A stretch of DNA of 21,719 nt from an uncultured Oscillibacter sp. (GCA_910585165.1 CAJUBX010000036.1:1-21719); one strand, 5' to 3'; shown: positions 14,704-21,719, counted from the stretch's first letter. Translations and numbers: made by a program. The notes: generated by a model not told the origin, from the letters alone.

Positions 14704-15114
14704 ATGGTTAGATTGATTATGGGCATGAAGGGTTCCGGCAAAACCAAGCAGCTCATCGAATTGATCAACAACGCGGCGAAAGACGAGCCCGGAAACGTGG
14801 TTTGCATCGAGGCCAACCGCAACATGACCTACGATATCCACTATCACATCCGCCTGATCGACGCGCATGAATACAAGCTCAACAGCTACGATCTGCTCCA
14901 GGGCTTCATCAGCGGCCTCCACGCGGGGAACTATGACATCTCCCATATGTTCATCGACAACTTCTGCAAGATCGTGGGCAAGGACGTGGACGGAGAGACC
15001 GAGACCTTCCTGAACTGGCTGGACAGCTTTGGCGAGCGGAACAACATCAAGTTCACCGTCACCATCAGCGGAGACCCCGCCGCCGCCACGGAGGGCATGC
15101 AGCGGTTCCTGTAA
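14704..15114 (+). CDS. Small P-loop ATP-binding protein, function unknown
   Basis: A 136-residue soluble protein; ATG 14704 follows AGGAG by 9 nt. A Walker A motif GMKGSGKT lies at residues 7-14, and HMFIDNF (Asp85) could be a Walker B strand; VTISGD near residue 120 looks like a third core strand. There is no lid, helicase or transferase motif that I recognise. The small fold with an early P-loop and a late acidic strand resembles thymidine-kinase-like or AAA-like minimal NTPases, but no zinc site is present. It has its own promoter and terminator, so it is a single-gene unit. I recall similar unnamed proteins in Clostridia, but no function can be given. Confidence 0.82.
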   Translation: MVRLIMGMKGSGKTKQLIELINNAAKDEPGNVVCIEANRNMTYDIHYHIRLIDAHEYKLNSYDLLQGFISGLHAGNYDISHMFIDNFCKIVGKDVDGETETFLNWLDSFGERNNIKFTVTISGDPAAATEGMQRFL

Positions 15115-15127
15115 AAGACGAAAGCAC

Positions 15128-15161
15128 AGGGCCCCGTTTCCAAAGAGAAACGGGGCCCTTT
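15128..15161 (+). terminator. Rho-independent terminator after the P-loop gene
   Basis: GGGCCCCGTTTC (15129-15140) pairs with GAAACGGGGCCC (15147-15158) over a 6-nt loop, with a further outer A-T pair, followed by TTTCCC. The stem is very strong and the T tract short. Confidence 0.85.
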
Positions 15162-15320
15162 CCCGTTGCCGGGGAAGGGCGGCGGCGTCCCGCCGGTTTT
15201 GCTTTGGGCGAACTCCCTTTTCAGATTTGGGCGGTTCCTATGCCATTCTTTAAGCTTTTCGTTAAGGCGCCAGAATAGGCAACGTTCCATAAGGAAGAGA
15301 AGTCCGATAAACTGCAATCT
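15162..15320. other. Gene-free stretch with no recognised content
   Basis: Between the terminator and the first MITE-like element there is no convincing gene. Composition drops from GC-rich to mixed around 15220. A minus-strand open frame through this part lacks a plausible ribosome site and family motifs. It may be degraded mobile DNA. Confidence 0.5.
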
Positions 15321-15484
15321 AGGGAAGCGCTGATGAAATCCCCACGCGCATCTTTACGCCATAAATTTCCCCCGGCCTGCGTCGGAAAACCTTGAAATCC
15401 GTTAGGATTCCTGCGGTTTTCTTCCTTGCCGGATGAAAATCTCCGGCACAAATCTACACATGTTGATTTCATCAGCGCTTCCCT
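15321..15484. mobile_element. MITE-like element 1 (164 bp, 20-bp perfect terminal repeats)
   Basis: AGGGAAGCGCTGATGAAATC (15321-15340) is perfectly repeated in inverse orientation at 15465-15484. The inside contains further inverted pieces, such as GGAAAACC with GGTTTTC and GCCGGA with TCCGGC, so the whole folds into a long structured hairpin. No transposase is encoded; the short open frame crossing it (complement of 15221-15472) is merely a product of the repeat. This is the layout of a miniature inverted-repeat transposable element. No clear target duplication was found. It ends 12 bp from the stop of the minus-strand gene at 15497. Confidence 0.75.
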
Positions 15485-15496
15485 GGTTTTCTATTG

Positions 15497-15787
15497 CTAT
15501 AAGTCAGATTCGTGCATCAAACTATCCATATCAACCCGGCAGCACCACTTAACTTTTCGCCAATTCGGGTATTTATCTAAATCAATCTTCACTGCGGCGG
15601 CTTCTCCAATAAGGTTATCGGTTCTTCCAGCGTCATCACTGTCGTCTGAATATATGCTGATATGCATCCCTTCATAAAAAGCAACCGGATTTCCAAATGA
15701 ATCGTTTTTTATATCATCTTTTGACAGCAGATAAACATCTTCGCTTACCATTTCATTAAAATCAATATAAATTCGTGCTTTATCCAA
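15497..15787 (-). CDS. AT-rich orphan gene, hypothetical protein
   Basis: A 96-residue acidic, soluble protein beginning MDKARIYIDFNEM and ending in WCCRVDMDSLMHESDL. The start is TTG at 15787, supported by AGGGGTGG just upstream and by a good promoter. By rough hand count the gene is about 38 percent GC, far below its neighbours, which suggests recent acquisition. The protein has no signal peptide, membrane segment or known catalytic motif; the KVKWCCRVD segment and an acidic middle (YSDDSDDAG) stand out. I have a faint memory of similar unnamed small proteins in Firmicutes. Flanked on both sides by MITE-like elements, it may be accessory cargo. Function unknown. Confidence 0.72.
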   Translation of the reverse strand: MDKARIYIDFNEMVSEDVYLLSKDDIKNDSFGNPVAFYEGMHISIYSDDSDDAGRTDNLIGEAAAVKIDLDKYPNWRKVKWCCRVDMDSLMHESDL

Positions 15788-15825
15788 TGATATCCACCCC
15801 TAACAGATATCGATTTGCCATTCTA

Positions 15826-15854
15826 ATCATATCATAGCCAGCTCTGTGTTTCAA
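15826..15854 (-). promoter_or_regulatory. Promoter of the AT-rich orphan gene
   Basis: On the minus strand TTGAAA (15854-15849), 17 bp and TATGAT (15831-15826) match a vegetative promoter closely. The expected start near 15819 leaves about 32 nt before the TTG start codon. This argues that the orphan is expressed. Confidence 0.65.
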
Positions 15855-15929
15855 TCTGCAATCTATACGAAATCGCCAAAGGCATATTCCGACAACACTG
15901 AAAGTAAAAGGGACTGGGCGAACCCGCAC

Positions 15930-15958
15930 TTGTGTTTTCCGGCGAAAGCTGTTATACT
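15930..15958 (+). promoter_or_regulatory. Putative promoter of the gdpP operon
   Basis: TTGTGT (15930-15935), a 17-bp spacer and TATACT (15953-15958), with the extended -10 element TGT just before it, form a good promoter. It lies 264 bp before the gdpP start, and the second MITE-like element fills most of the gap, which implies a long structured leader. Confidence 0.6.
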
Positions 15959-15980
15959 AATAAAATCCATTGGTATGCTT

Positions 15981-16196
15981 AGAGCCTATCCCAAAATTAT
16001 GCGTACACAGTTAGCTTGCATATTTCCCACCATACTTCGTTGATTTTCCTTGACGGGCGTCGGCCCGCCTGCGAAAAATCGCCTCGTCTGGCGGTCGGAC
16101 AGCCGTTGGCGGCTTTGCCGCTTAGGGATGTCACATGCCCTTGGGGCAAAAATCCGGCGGCGCAATCTGCGCACGCCTAATTTCGGGATAGGCTCT
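15981..16196. mobile_element. MITE-like element 2 (216 bp, IS5-type ends) in the gdpP leader
   Basis: AGAGCCTATCCCAAAATTA (15981-15999) is matched inversely at 16178-16196 with one difference in 19. The GAGCCTATCCC-type end is familiar from IS5-family elements in Firmicutes, so this is probably a non-autonomous derivative. No transposase frame is inside; the interior is GC-rich and foldable. The flanks (CTT to the left, TACTT to the right) show no definite target duplication. It ends 25 bp before the gdpP ATG and 12 bp before its ribosome site. Confidence 0.75.
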
Positions 16197-16221
16197 TACT
16201 TCTTCATCAAGGAGCGCGGCC

Positions 16222-18216
16222 ATGAACAACAAGAAACTCTCCCGCCTGCTGGAGCCTAACCTGCAATTTTACTTCCTCTGCCTCCTGGCCTTCACCCTGG
16301 CCGCCGTCACCGTCAGCCCGCCGCTGGCCCTGGCGGAGGGCGCGGCTACCGTTGCGCTGTACGCCTACTTTGTCCGCAGCAACAAAAAGCGCCGGCAAAG
16401 CGTTTTGCAGTATATCGACAACGTCACCGGGAACGTGGACACCGCCAGCAAATCCACCCTCATCAACTCCCCCCTGCCCATTATGGTCTTCCGCCCCGAC
16501 ACAGGGGAGGTGATCTGGAGCAACGAGAACTTTCTCCAGCTGGCCGGGGTCCGGGAGCACCTCTTTGAAATGAAGGTGGAGGACGCCGCGCCGGAATTCC
16601 CCGTCCAGTGGCTGCTGGAGGGGCGGCAGGAGTGCCCGGAGCGGGTCTGCATGAACCACCGCCGCTTCCGGGTCTACGGCAGCCTGGTCCGGGCCAAGGG
16701 CCGCAGCGGGGAGCAGAACCTGGTGGCGACCACCTATTGGGTGGACACCACGGAGATGGACCGCCTCCGGGAGGACTTCGACGCCACCCGCCTGGTGGTG
16801 GGCATCGTCATGGTGGACAACTACGAGGACCTGATGAACGCCTGCGCCGACACCCAGCGCAGCGCCGTCCTGGCCCAGATTGACGAAAAGCTGGGCAGCT
16901 GGGCCGCCGTGGGCAACGGCCTGCTCATCAAGACGGAGCGGGACCACTACCTGTTCCTCTTTGAGGAGCGCTACTACAGCCATTTCGTGGAGGAGAAATT
17001 TTCCGTTCTGGACGCCATGCGGGAGATCAAGGTGGGGGAGGGAAGCCATCCCACCCTCTCCATCGGCCTGGGCCGGGAGGCGGACGGCATCCCCGCCCTG
17101 TACAAAAACGCCGCCCTCTCCCTGGAGATGGCCCTGAGCCGGGGAGGCGACCAGGCGGTGGTCCGGGGAAAGACGGATTTCGCCTTTTACGGCGGCCGTG
17201 CCAAGACCACGGAGAAGCGGACGAAGGTCAAGTCCCGGGTTATGGCCAACGCCCTGGGCGAGCTGCTGGCGGACTCGCCGGACATCTACGTCATGGGCCA
17301 CAGCTTTGCCGACATGGACGCGGTGGGCGCCGCCGTGGGTGTGTGCTGCGCCGCCCGGAAGCTGGGCCGGAGGGCCCAAATCGTCATCGACCTGGAGAAA
17401 AACGCCGCCCAGTCCGTGCTGGCCATGCTCCGCCGCCTGCCGGAGTACGAGGGCGTGTTCGTGAACCCGGCGGAGGCGTTTGTAAAGATGCGCCCCGGGA
17501 CGCTTTTGGTGGTGGTGGATACCAACCGCCCGGATTTGGTGGAGAGCCCCCAGATTCTGGAGTCCAGCAGCCGGGTGGCCGTCATCGACCACCACCGCCG
17601 GGCCGCCAGCTATATCGAAAACGCCGCCTTCAGCTTCCACGAGCCCTACGCCTCCTCGGCCTCGGAGCTGGTGACGGAGCTTCTGCAATACCTGGTGGAG
17701 CCTTCGGCCCTTCTGCGGGAGGAGGCGGAGGCGCTGCTTGCGGGCATCGTGCTGGACACAAAGCACTTTACCCTCCGCACCGGGGGCCGGACCTTCGAGG
17801 CGGCGGCCTTCCTCCGCCGGGCGGGAGCCGACACGGCGGACGTGCAGCGGCTGTTCCAGGGGGACTTGAAGGGCATGGTCTCCAAGTACGACGTGATCCG
17901 CCAGGCGGAGCTGTACCGGCCCGATGTGGCCCTGGCCGTAGTGGGGCAGGACGGCGTGGACCGGGTGGCCGCCGCCCAGGCGGCGGACGAGCTTTTGACC
18001 TTGAAGGGCGTGAAGGCCTCCTTCGTGGTGTACCGCAGCGGGACGGCCATTCAGATGAGCGGCCGCTCCCTGGGGGAGATCAACGTCCAGGTGATCCTGG
18101 AGGCCCTGGGCGGCGGCGGAAACTCCGCCACCGCCGGGGGGCGCATCGAGAACGGGGACATCCTGGACGTGCGGGACAAGCTGACCGCAGCCATTGACGC
18201 GTATTTTGAGAAATAA
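16222..18216 (+). CDS. gdpP: c-di-AMP phosphodiesterase GdpP (DHH family)
   Basis: This membrane enzyme hydrolyses the second messenger c-di-AMP, which controls potassium, osmotic and cell-wall balance. The 664-residue length fits. ATG 16222 follows AAGGAG (16209-16214). Order: two membrane helices (about 12-52), a PAS-like domain (about 80-190), a degenerate GGDEF domain (about 190-320), the DHH domain with GHSFADMDAVG (His360, Asp364, Asp366), VVDTNRP (Asp433) and IDHHRR (Asp456-His457-His458), then DHHA1. All metal-binding positions are present. The DHHA1 glycine motif reads GGGGNSATAGG, with Asn634 where GdpP proteins usually have His. It heads an operon with a small membrane protein, rplI and dnaB, a common Firmicutes order. 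Confidence 0.93.
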   Translation: MNNKKLSRLLEPNLQFYFLCLLAFTLAAVTVSPPLALAEGAATVALYAYFVRSNKKRRQSVLQYIDNVTGNVDTASKSTLINSPLPIMVFRPDTGEVIWSNENFLQLAGVREHLFEMKVEDAAPEFPVQWLLEGRQECPERVCMNHRRFRVYGSLVRAKGRSGEQNLVATTYWVDTTEMDRLREDFDATRLVVGIVMVDNYEDLMNACADTQRSAVLAQIDEKLGSWAAVGNGLLIKTERDHYLFLFEERYYSHFVEEKFSVLDAMREIKVGEGSHPTLSIGLGREADGIPALYKNAALSLEMALSRGGDQAVVRGKTDFAFYGGRAKTTEKRTKVKSRVMANALGELLADSPDIYVMGHSFADMDAVGAAVGVCCAARKLGRRAQIVIDLEKNAAQSVLAMLRRLPEYEGVFVNPAEAFVKMRPGTLLVVVDTNRPDLVESPQILESSSRVAVIDHHRRAASYIENAAFSFHEPYASSASELVTELLQYLVEPSALLREEAEALLAGIVLDTKHFTLRTGGRTFEAAAFLRRAGADTADVQRLFQGDLKGMVSKYDVIRQAELYRPDVALAVVGQDGVDRVAAAQAADELLTLKGVKASFVVYRSGTAIQMSGRSLGEINVQVILEALGGGGNSATAGGRIENGDILDVRDKLTAAIDAYFEK

Positions 18217-18230
18217 GGAGGGCTGCCGGA

Positions 18231-18452
18231 ATGCGGTTTTTAAAAACCTATGGGATGTGTCTGGCGGCATCTGAGATATTTCTGCTTTTGGGGGGTTATA
18301 TGCTGTTTGATTTTCAGCGGCATCCTTTTCTCGCCTTTGCGTCGATTGCGTTTTTGGCGGCTGTTCTTATTTCGGTGTGGCTGGCCCAGGAGGAGCGGAT
18401 AGACGCGCTGGAAAAGCGGATTCAGGATTTGGAAGTCCCAAAGGATTCATAG
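18231..18452 (+). CDS. Small two-helix membrane protein with coiled-coil tail
   Basis: A 73-residue protein starting at ATG 18231 with AAGGAGGG upstream, 14 nt after gdpP. Two hydrophobic stretches (about 8-26 and 33-52) are followed by a charged, heptad-like tail EERIDALEKRIQDLEVPKDS. It seems to be an integral membrane protein with a short cytoplasmic helix. Position suggests a partner of GdpP or just an operon passenger. No family recognised. Codon use is somewhat less GC-rich than its neighbours. Confidence 0.7.
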   Translation: MRFLKTYGMCLAASEIFLLLGGYMLFDFQRHPFLAFASIAFLAAVLISVWLAQEERIDALEKRIQDLEVPKDS

Positions 18453-18495
18453 ATTTCAAGGATAAAATAGACTCATAAAATAAGGAGAATGACCA

Positions 18496-18945
18496 ATGAA
18501 AGTAATTTTGCAGCAGGACGTCAAGGGCCAGGGAAAGAAGGGCCAGATGGTGGAGGTCTCCGAGGGCTACGCCCGGAACTTCCTCCTGCCCCGGAAGATT
18601 GCCGTCCCCGCCACGGCGGACGCCATCAATACCATGAACCTCAAGGAAAAGGCCAAAAAGGCCGAGGAGGCCCGCCAGAAGGCCCTGGCGGAGGAGACCG
18701 CCGAAAAGCTCAAGGAGTGCATGGTCAAGCTCACCGCCCGGGCGGGCAGCGGCGGAAAGCTCTTTGGGGCCGTCACCACAAAGGAGATTTCCGAGGGGCT
18801 CCAGAAACAGTTCGGCATCGACATCCCCAAGCAGAAGCTGGCGCTGGAGGAGCCCATCAAGTCCTTCGGCAATTACGAGGTCAAGGCCCGGCTGGGTTTC
18901 GAGGTCACCGCCACGGTCTACGTATCCGTGTTCGAGGAAAAATAA
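18496..18945 (+). CDS. rplI: 50S ribosomal protein bL9
   Basis: bL9 binds 23S rRNA near the base of the L1 stalk and helps keep reading frame. The 149-residue length is standard. The N-terminal RNA-binding domain has MKVILQQDVKGQGKKGQMVEVSEGYARNFLLP (in parts), including the classic GYARNFL(L/I)P motif near residues 24-32, followed by the long connecting helix rich in Lys, Glu and Ala, and the C-terminal domain. ATG 18496 is preceded by AAGGAG. A weak TAAAAT (18463-18468) upstream could support an internal promoter, but no good -35 box is present. Confidence 0.96.
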   Translation: MKVILQQDVKGQGKKGQMVEVSEGYARNFLLPRKIAVPATADAINTMNLKEKAKKAEEARQKALAEETAEKLKECMVKLTARAGSGGKLFGAVTTKEISEGLQKQFGIDIPKQKLALEEPIKSFGNYEVKARLGFEVTATVYVSVFEEK

Positions 18946-18981
18946 CGCCCGTCCGGGCGGCTTTGAGGGAGGCGGTTCGCC

Positions 18982-20328
18982 ATGGCAAACGAAGACCTGC
19001 TCCTGCGTCAGATGCCCCACAGCCTGGAGGGGGAGCAGGCGGTGCTGGGCTCCATGCTGATTGACCCGGACTGCGTGAAGCACGTGATGGACCGGCTCCG
19101 GCCCGAAGACTTCTATCTCCGGCAGAACCGGGAGATTTTCGAGACCATCTACACGATGTTCTCCTACTCCCGGCCCATCGACGGCATCACCGTCTTCGAG
19201 GAGATGCAGAAATCCGGGCTGACCGACGACAATACCCGGTCCTACCTTGCCCAGCTGATGGAGATCACCCCCACCAGCGCCAACGTCATGGAGTACGCCG
19301 CCATTGTTCAGGATAAGGCTTTGCTCCGCTCCGTCGCCCAGGCGGCGGGAGAGATCACCGCCCTGGTGCAGGAGGGCATGGGCGAGGCCGGGGGCATTCT
19401 GGAGGCGTCGGAGCAGAAGATTTACGCCATCCGCCGGGGCCGGAGCGCCCAGGAGATGGTGCCCCTGCGGCAGGTTCTGCCCGACGTGCTGGACCGGCTC
19501 GGCGAGATGAGCGAGCACGAGAACCACTTGCCGGGCCTTTCCACAGGCCTGTCCGCCATCGACCAGAAAATCACCGGACTGAACAAGTCCGACCTCATCC
19601 TCCTGGCGGCCCGGCCCGGCATGGGCAAAACCTCCCTGGCGCTGAACGTGGCGCTGAACGTGGCCAAGGGGGGAAAAACGGTGGCGGTGTTCTCCCTGGA
19701 GATGTCCCGGGAACAGCTGACCACCCGGCTTCTCAGCTCCGAGGCCCTGGTGGAGAACAACCGCCTGCGCACCGGCCTCCTCCGGGAGACGGACTGGGAG
19801 AAAATCGCCGGGGCGGCCACGGTGCTGAACCGGCTGGATATCCGCATTGACGACAACCCCCTGCTGTCCGTGGCGGATATGAACGCCAAATGCCGCCGCC
19901 TGGACGGCCTCAGCCTGGTGGTGGTGGACTACCTCCAGCTGATGACCTCCGCGGGAGGGAGTGCCCGGGGCGGCGAGAACCGCCAGCAGGTGGTGTCCGA
20001 TATGTCCCGGATGCTGAAAATTATGGCGAAAGAGCTGAATGTCCCGGTGATCTGCCTGAGCCAGCTCAGCCGCGCCAATGAGAAGCGGGACGACAAGCGC
20101 CCCATGCTTTCGGACCTCCGGGAGTCCGGCGCCATTGAGCAGGATGCGGACATCGTGCTGTTTTTGTACCGGGATGACTACTACAACGAGGATTCAGAGA
20201 AGCATAATATTGCGGAGTGTATTGTAGCGAAGAACCGCCACGGCGAAACCGGGAAGGTGGAGCTCCGCTGGATGCCGGAGTATACCCAGTTCTCCACCCT
20301 GGACAAGCGCTATGACGACGAGGACTGA
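18982..20328 (+). CDS. dnaB: Replicative DNA helicase DnaB
   Basis: This is the hexameric helicase that unwinds DNA at the replication fork. 448 residues, ATG 18982 with GGGAGG upstream. The N-terminal domain begins MPHSLEGEQAVLGSMLID; the RecA-like C-terminal domain has Walker A ARPGMGKTS (Lys216), an FSLEMSREQL segment, Walker B VVVDYLQLM (Asp316), the LSQLSRANEKR and RPMLSDLRESGAIEQDAD motifs, and VAKNRHGETG carrying the arginine finger. No intein is present. A small GC hairpin (18946-18959) lies in the 36-nt gap after rplI. The end overlaps tilS by 17 nt. Confidence 0.97.
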   Translation: MANEDLLLRQMPHSLEGEQAVLGSMLIDPDCVKHVMDRLRPEDFYLRQNREIFETIYTMFSYSRPIDGITVFEEMQKSGLTDDNTRSYLAQLMEITPTSANVMEYAAIVQDKALLRSVAQAAGEITALVQEGMGEAGGILEASEQKIYAIRRGRSAQEMVPLRQVLPDVLDRLGEMSEHENHLPGLSTGLSAIDQKITGLNKSDLILLAARPGMGKTSLALNVALNVAKGGKTVAVFSLEMSREQLTTRLLSSEALVENNRLRTGLLRETDWEKIAGAATVLNRLDIRIDDNPLLSVADMNAKCRRLDGLSLVVVDYLQLMTSAGGSARGGENRQQVVSDMSRMLKIMAKELNVPVICLSQLSRANEKRDDKRPMLSDLRESGAIEQDADIVLFLYRDDYYNEDSEKHNIAECIVAKNRHGETGKVELRWMPEYTQFSTLDKRYDDED

Positions 20329-21694
20329 GCTGCTGGAGCGGGCTCCTTACGCCGTTTTGCCGAAGCGGGGGGAGAGGGTCCTCTGCGCCGTGTCCGGCGG
20401 TCTGGACTCCATGTGTTTGCTTCATATGCTGGACGCGTGGTGCAAAGAGCAGGGCGGCGCGGTGTTTGCCGCCCATTTCAACCATCAGCTGCGGGGTGAG
20501 GCGGCGGACCGGGACGAGGTCTTCGTCCGGGAGGTCTGCGCCCAATGGGACATCCCCTTGACGGCGGGCCGGGGGGATGTTCGGGCTTTCGCTGGGGAAC
20601 GGGGTCTCTCTCTGGAGGAGGCCGCCCGGAACCTGCGGTATGGCTTTTTGCGTCAAGCGGCGGAGGAGCTGCAATGCGCACGCCTTTACACCGCCCACCA
20701 CGCCGGGGACAATGCCGAGACCGTCCTTTTGAACCTGGTCCGGGGGACCGGGCTTGCGGGCCTTGCGGGCATGGCTTGGGAGCGGGACGGAATCTGCCGC
20801 CCGCTGCTGGGTGCGGGCCGGGAGGAGCTGGAGCAGTATGCCTCCGGCTGGGGCGTTCCCCATGTGGAGGACACGACCAACCGCGACCCAGCCGCCGCCA
20901 GCCGGAATTTCCTGCGGCTGCAAATTATGCCTTTGCTGAAACAGCTGAACCCCAGGGCGGTGGAGCATATCAGCCAGACCGCCGGGCAGCTCCGCGCCGC
21001 AGACCGCTTTCTGGAGGACGAGGCCCTCCGCCGGACCGCCCAAGTAAAAGCACAGGATGGCCGCGTGGCTCTGTCCGGAGAGGACCTGCTCCGGGCCCCG
21101 GAGGCGGTGCGGCCCCGGATGCTTCTGCGGCTGTTTGACCTGCTGGGCGTGGGGCGGAAGGACGTGGGGGCGGTCCATCTGAACGCCATTTTGGAGCTGG
21201 CCGGGCGGACCAGCCCGGGACAAGAGGGGCGGATCAGCCTGCCCCATGGCGTAACCGCCCGCTGCTGTTGCCGCCGGCTGATTCTGGAGACCCGGCCCCA
21301 GGCGCTGACGGAGGTCCGGCTGGTCCCGGGGCGCCCCCTGCGCTGGGGGGATTACACCCTGACCCTTCTGGACCATCGGGAGGGGGAGGGAATCGCTTTG
21401 CGGGAAAAACTGCCGGGTGAAAACGGGACCGCGGCCGTTGGCCCCTGCCCGCCGGGGGAGCGGCTGACCCTGCCGGGGGCCAGGGGGGCGCGGAGCGTGA
21501 AGCGGCTTTGCCTGGATAAACACATTTCCCTGGCGGAGCGGGATCGCCTGCCTGCGGTTTACGCGGATGGGACCCTGGCCGCCGTGTGGCGGCTGGGCAC
21601 GGATGCGGCTTTTGCGCCGGGGGGCCGGGAGCCCTGCCGGTTTATCAAAATCGAAAAAGAGATTATTGAGGAGGACGGACATGATGCGCAGTGA
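20312..21694 (+). CDS. tilS: tRNA(Ile)-lysidine synthase
   Basis: TilS uses ATP to attach lysine to C34 of the CAU-anticodon tRNA(Ile), changing its reading from AUG to AUA; it is essential in most bacteria. 460 residues. ATG 20312 lies inside the last codons of dnaB in another frame. The PP-loop SGGLDS is at residues 28-33, followed by AAHFNHQLRGEAADRDE, the AHHAGDNAETVLLNLVRGTG segment and the characteristic ENR-like NRDPAAASRNFLR motif. The C-terminal part (about 300-450) covers the TilS substrate-binding domains and is very GC-rich. Its end overlaps the next gene by 14 nt. Confidence 0.93.
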   Translation: MTTRTELLERAPYAVLPKRGERVLCAVSGGLDSMCLLHMLDAWCKEQGGAVFAAHFNHQLRGEAADRDEVFVREVCAQWDIPLTAGRGDVRAFAGERGLSLEEAARNLRYGFLRQAAEELQCARLYTAHHAGDNAETVLLNLVRGTGLAGLAGMAWERDGICRPLLGAGREELEQYASGWGVPHVEDTTNRDPAAASRNFLRLQIMPLLKQLNPRAVEHISQTAGQLRAADRFLEDEALRRTAQVKAQDGRVALSGEDLLRAPEAVRPRMLLRLFDLLGVGRKDVGAVHLNAILELAGRTSPGQEGRISLPHGVTARCCCRRLILETRPQALTEVRLVPGRPLRWGDYTLTLLDHREGEGIALREKLPGENGTAAVGPCPPGERLTLPGARGARSVKRLCLDKHISLAERDRLPAVYADGTLAAVWRLGTDAAFAPGGREPCRFIKIEKEIIEEDGHDAQ

Positions 21695-21719
21695 AATGGA
21701 GCAAGATATCCTGAAGGTG
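21681..21719 (+). CDS. hpt: Probable hypoxanthine phosphoribosyltransferase, first 13 codons
   Basis: An ATG at 21681, 5 nt after GAGGAG in the end of tilS, opens a frame reading MMRSEMEQDILKV to the window edge. The tilS-hpt order is standard in Firmicutes, and an N-terminus of the form (M)xxDIxKVL is typical of Hpt, but 13 residues cannot prove it. Confidence 0.5.
   Translation, partial: MMRSEMEQDILKV

Noticed and set aside
14931..15317. 128-codon minus-strand frame beginning MQFIGLLFLMERC
   Set aside because: It runs antisense through the terminator and into the P-loop gene; no family motif and no ribosome site support it.
15221..15472. 83-codon minus-strand frame through MITE-like element 1
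   Set aside because: Most of it is the repeat itself; the two ends encode mirrored segments because of the inverted repeats, and it has no good ribosome site.
15312..15865. Direct repeat CTGCAATCTA as att sites of an integrated unit
   Set aside because: A 10-bp match within about 1 kb is expected by chance at appreciable frequency, and no integrase is present; it is kept only as a side note.
16207..18270. A 687-codon open frame on the minus strand opposite gdpP
   Set aside because: It is the antisense shadow of a high-GC gene: the plus strand carries a complete GdpP with all motifs, and the minus frame has a low-complexity, His/Gly/Pro-rich product with no family features.
1..21719. CRISPR arrays, tRNA or rRNA genes, known riboswitches
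   Set aside because: No regularly spaced direct repeats, no cloverleaf-like or rRNA sequence and no riboswitch core were recognised on reading both strands; a covariance-model scan would be the decisive test.

Overview
The window looks like chromosome from a high-GC, Gram-positive gut-type Firmicute, probably an Oscillospiraceae/Clostridia lineage near Flavonifractor or Oscillibacter. The basis is the very high GC coding bias, lipoprotein-type sugar-binding proteins, a YesM/YesN-type two-component system, AGGAGG ribosome sites and the gdpP-rplI-dnaB gene order. The genus is inferred, not shown.

Left edge (1-1415): insertion-sequence debris. The C-terminal part of one DDE transposase is followed 27 bp later by a complete IS5-family element (579-1411, flanked by CTAG). 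That element's transposase is split by a -1 frameshift at a G run and carries an in-frame TGA near its start.

Sugar block (1416-13138): an mglB-mglA-mglC galactose/glucose ABC transporter with a strong hairpin between mglB and mglA and a terminator after mglC. Next comes a five-gene sensory operon: AraC-type response regulator, lipoprotein of unknown function, YesM-type histidine kinase, membrane-anchored degenerate sugar-binding protein, and a second MglB-like lipoprotein with its ligand residues intact. A convergent galM (aldose 1-epimerase) closes the block. The simplest reading is a galactose/glucose uptake module with its own extracellular sensing system and mutarotase.

Middle (13139-16221): a D-Ala-D-Ala carboxypeptidase divergent from galM, a 304-bp spacer full of hairpins, a small P-loop protein of unknown function, and an accessory patch. 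The patch holds two MITE-like elements (15321-15484 with 20-bp perfect terminal repeats; 15981-16196 with 19-bp near-perfect ones) around a small AT-rich orphan gene on the minus strand.

Right part (16222-21719): a housekeeping run on the plus strand: GdpP-type c-di-AMP phosphodiesterase, a small membrane protein, ribosomal protein bL9, replicative helicase DnaB, TilS, and the first 13 codons of what is probably hpt. The second MITE lies between a good-looking promoter and the gdpP start codon, so it probably forms much of that operon's leader.

I did not find a clearly new multi-gene defence or CRISPR system. The most distinctive items are the sensory operon with two binding proteins, the tandem perfect palindromes before the kinase gene, and the MITE-derived leader of gdpP.
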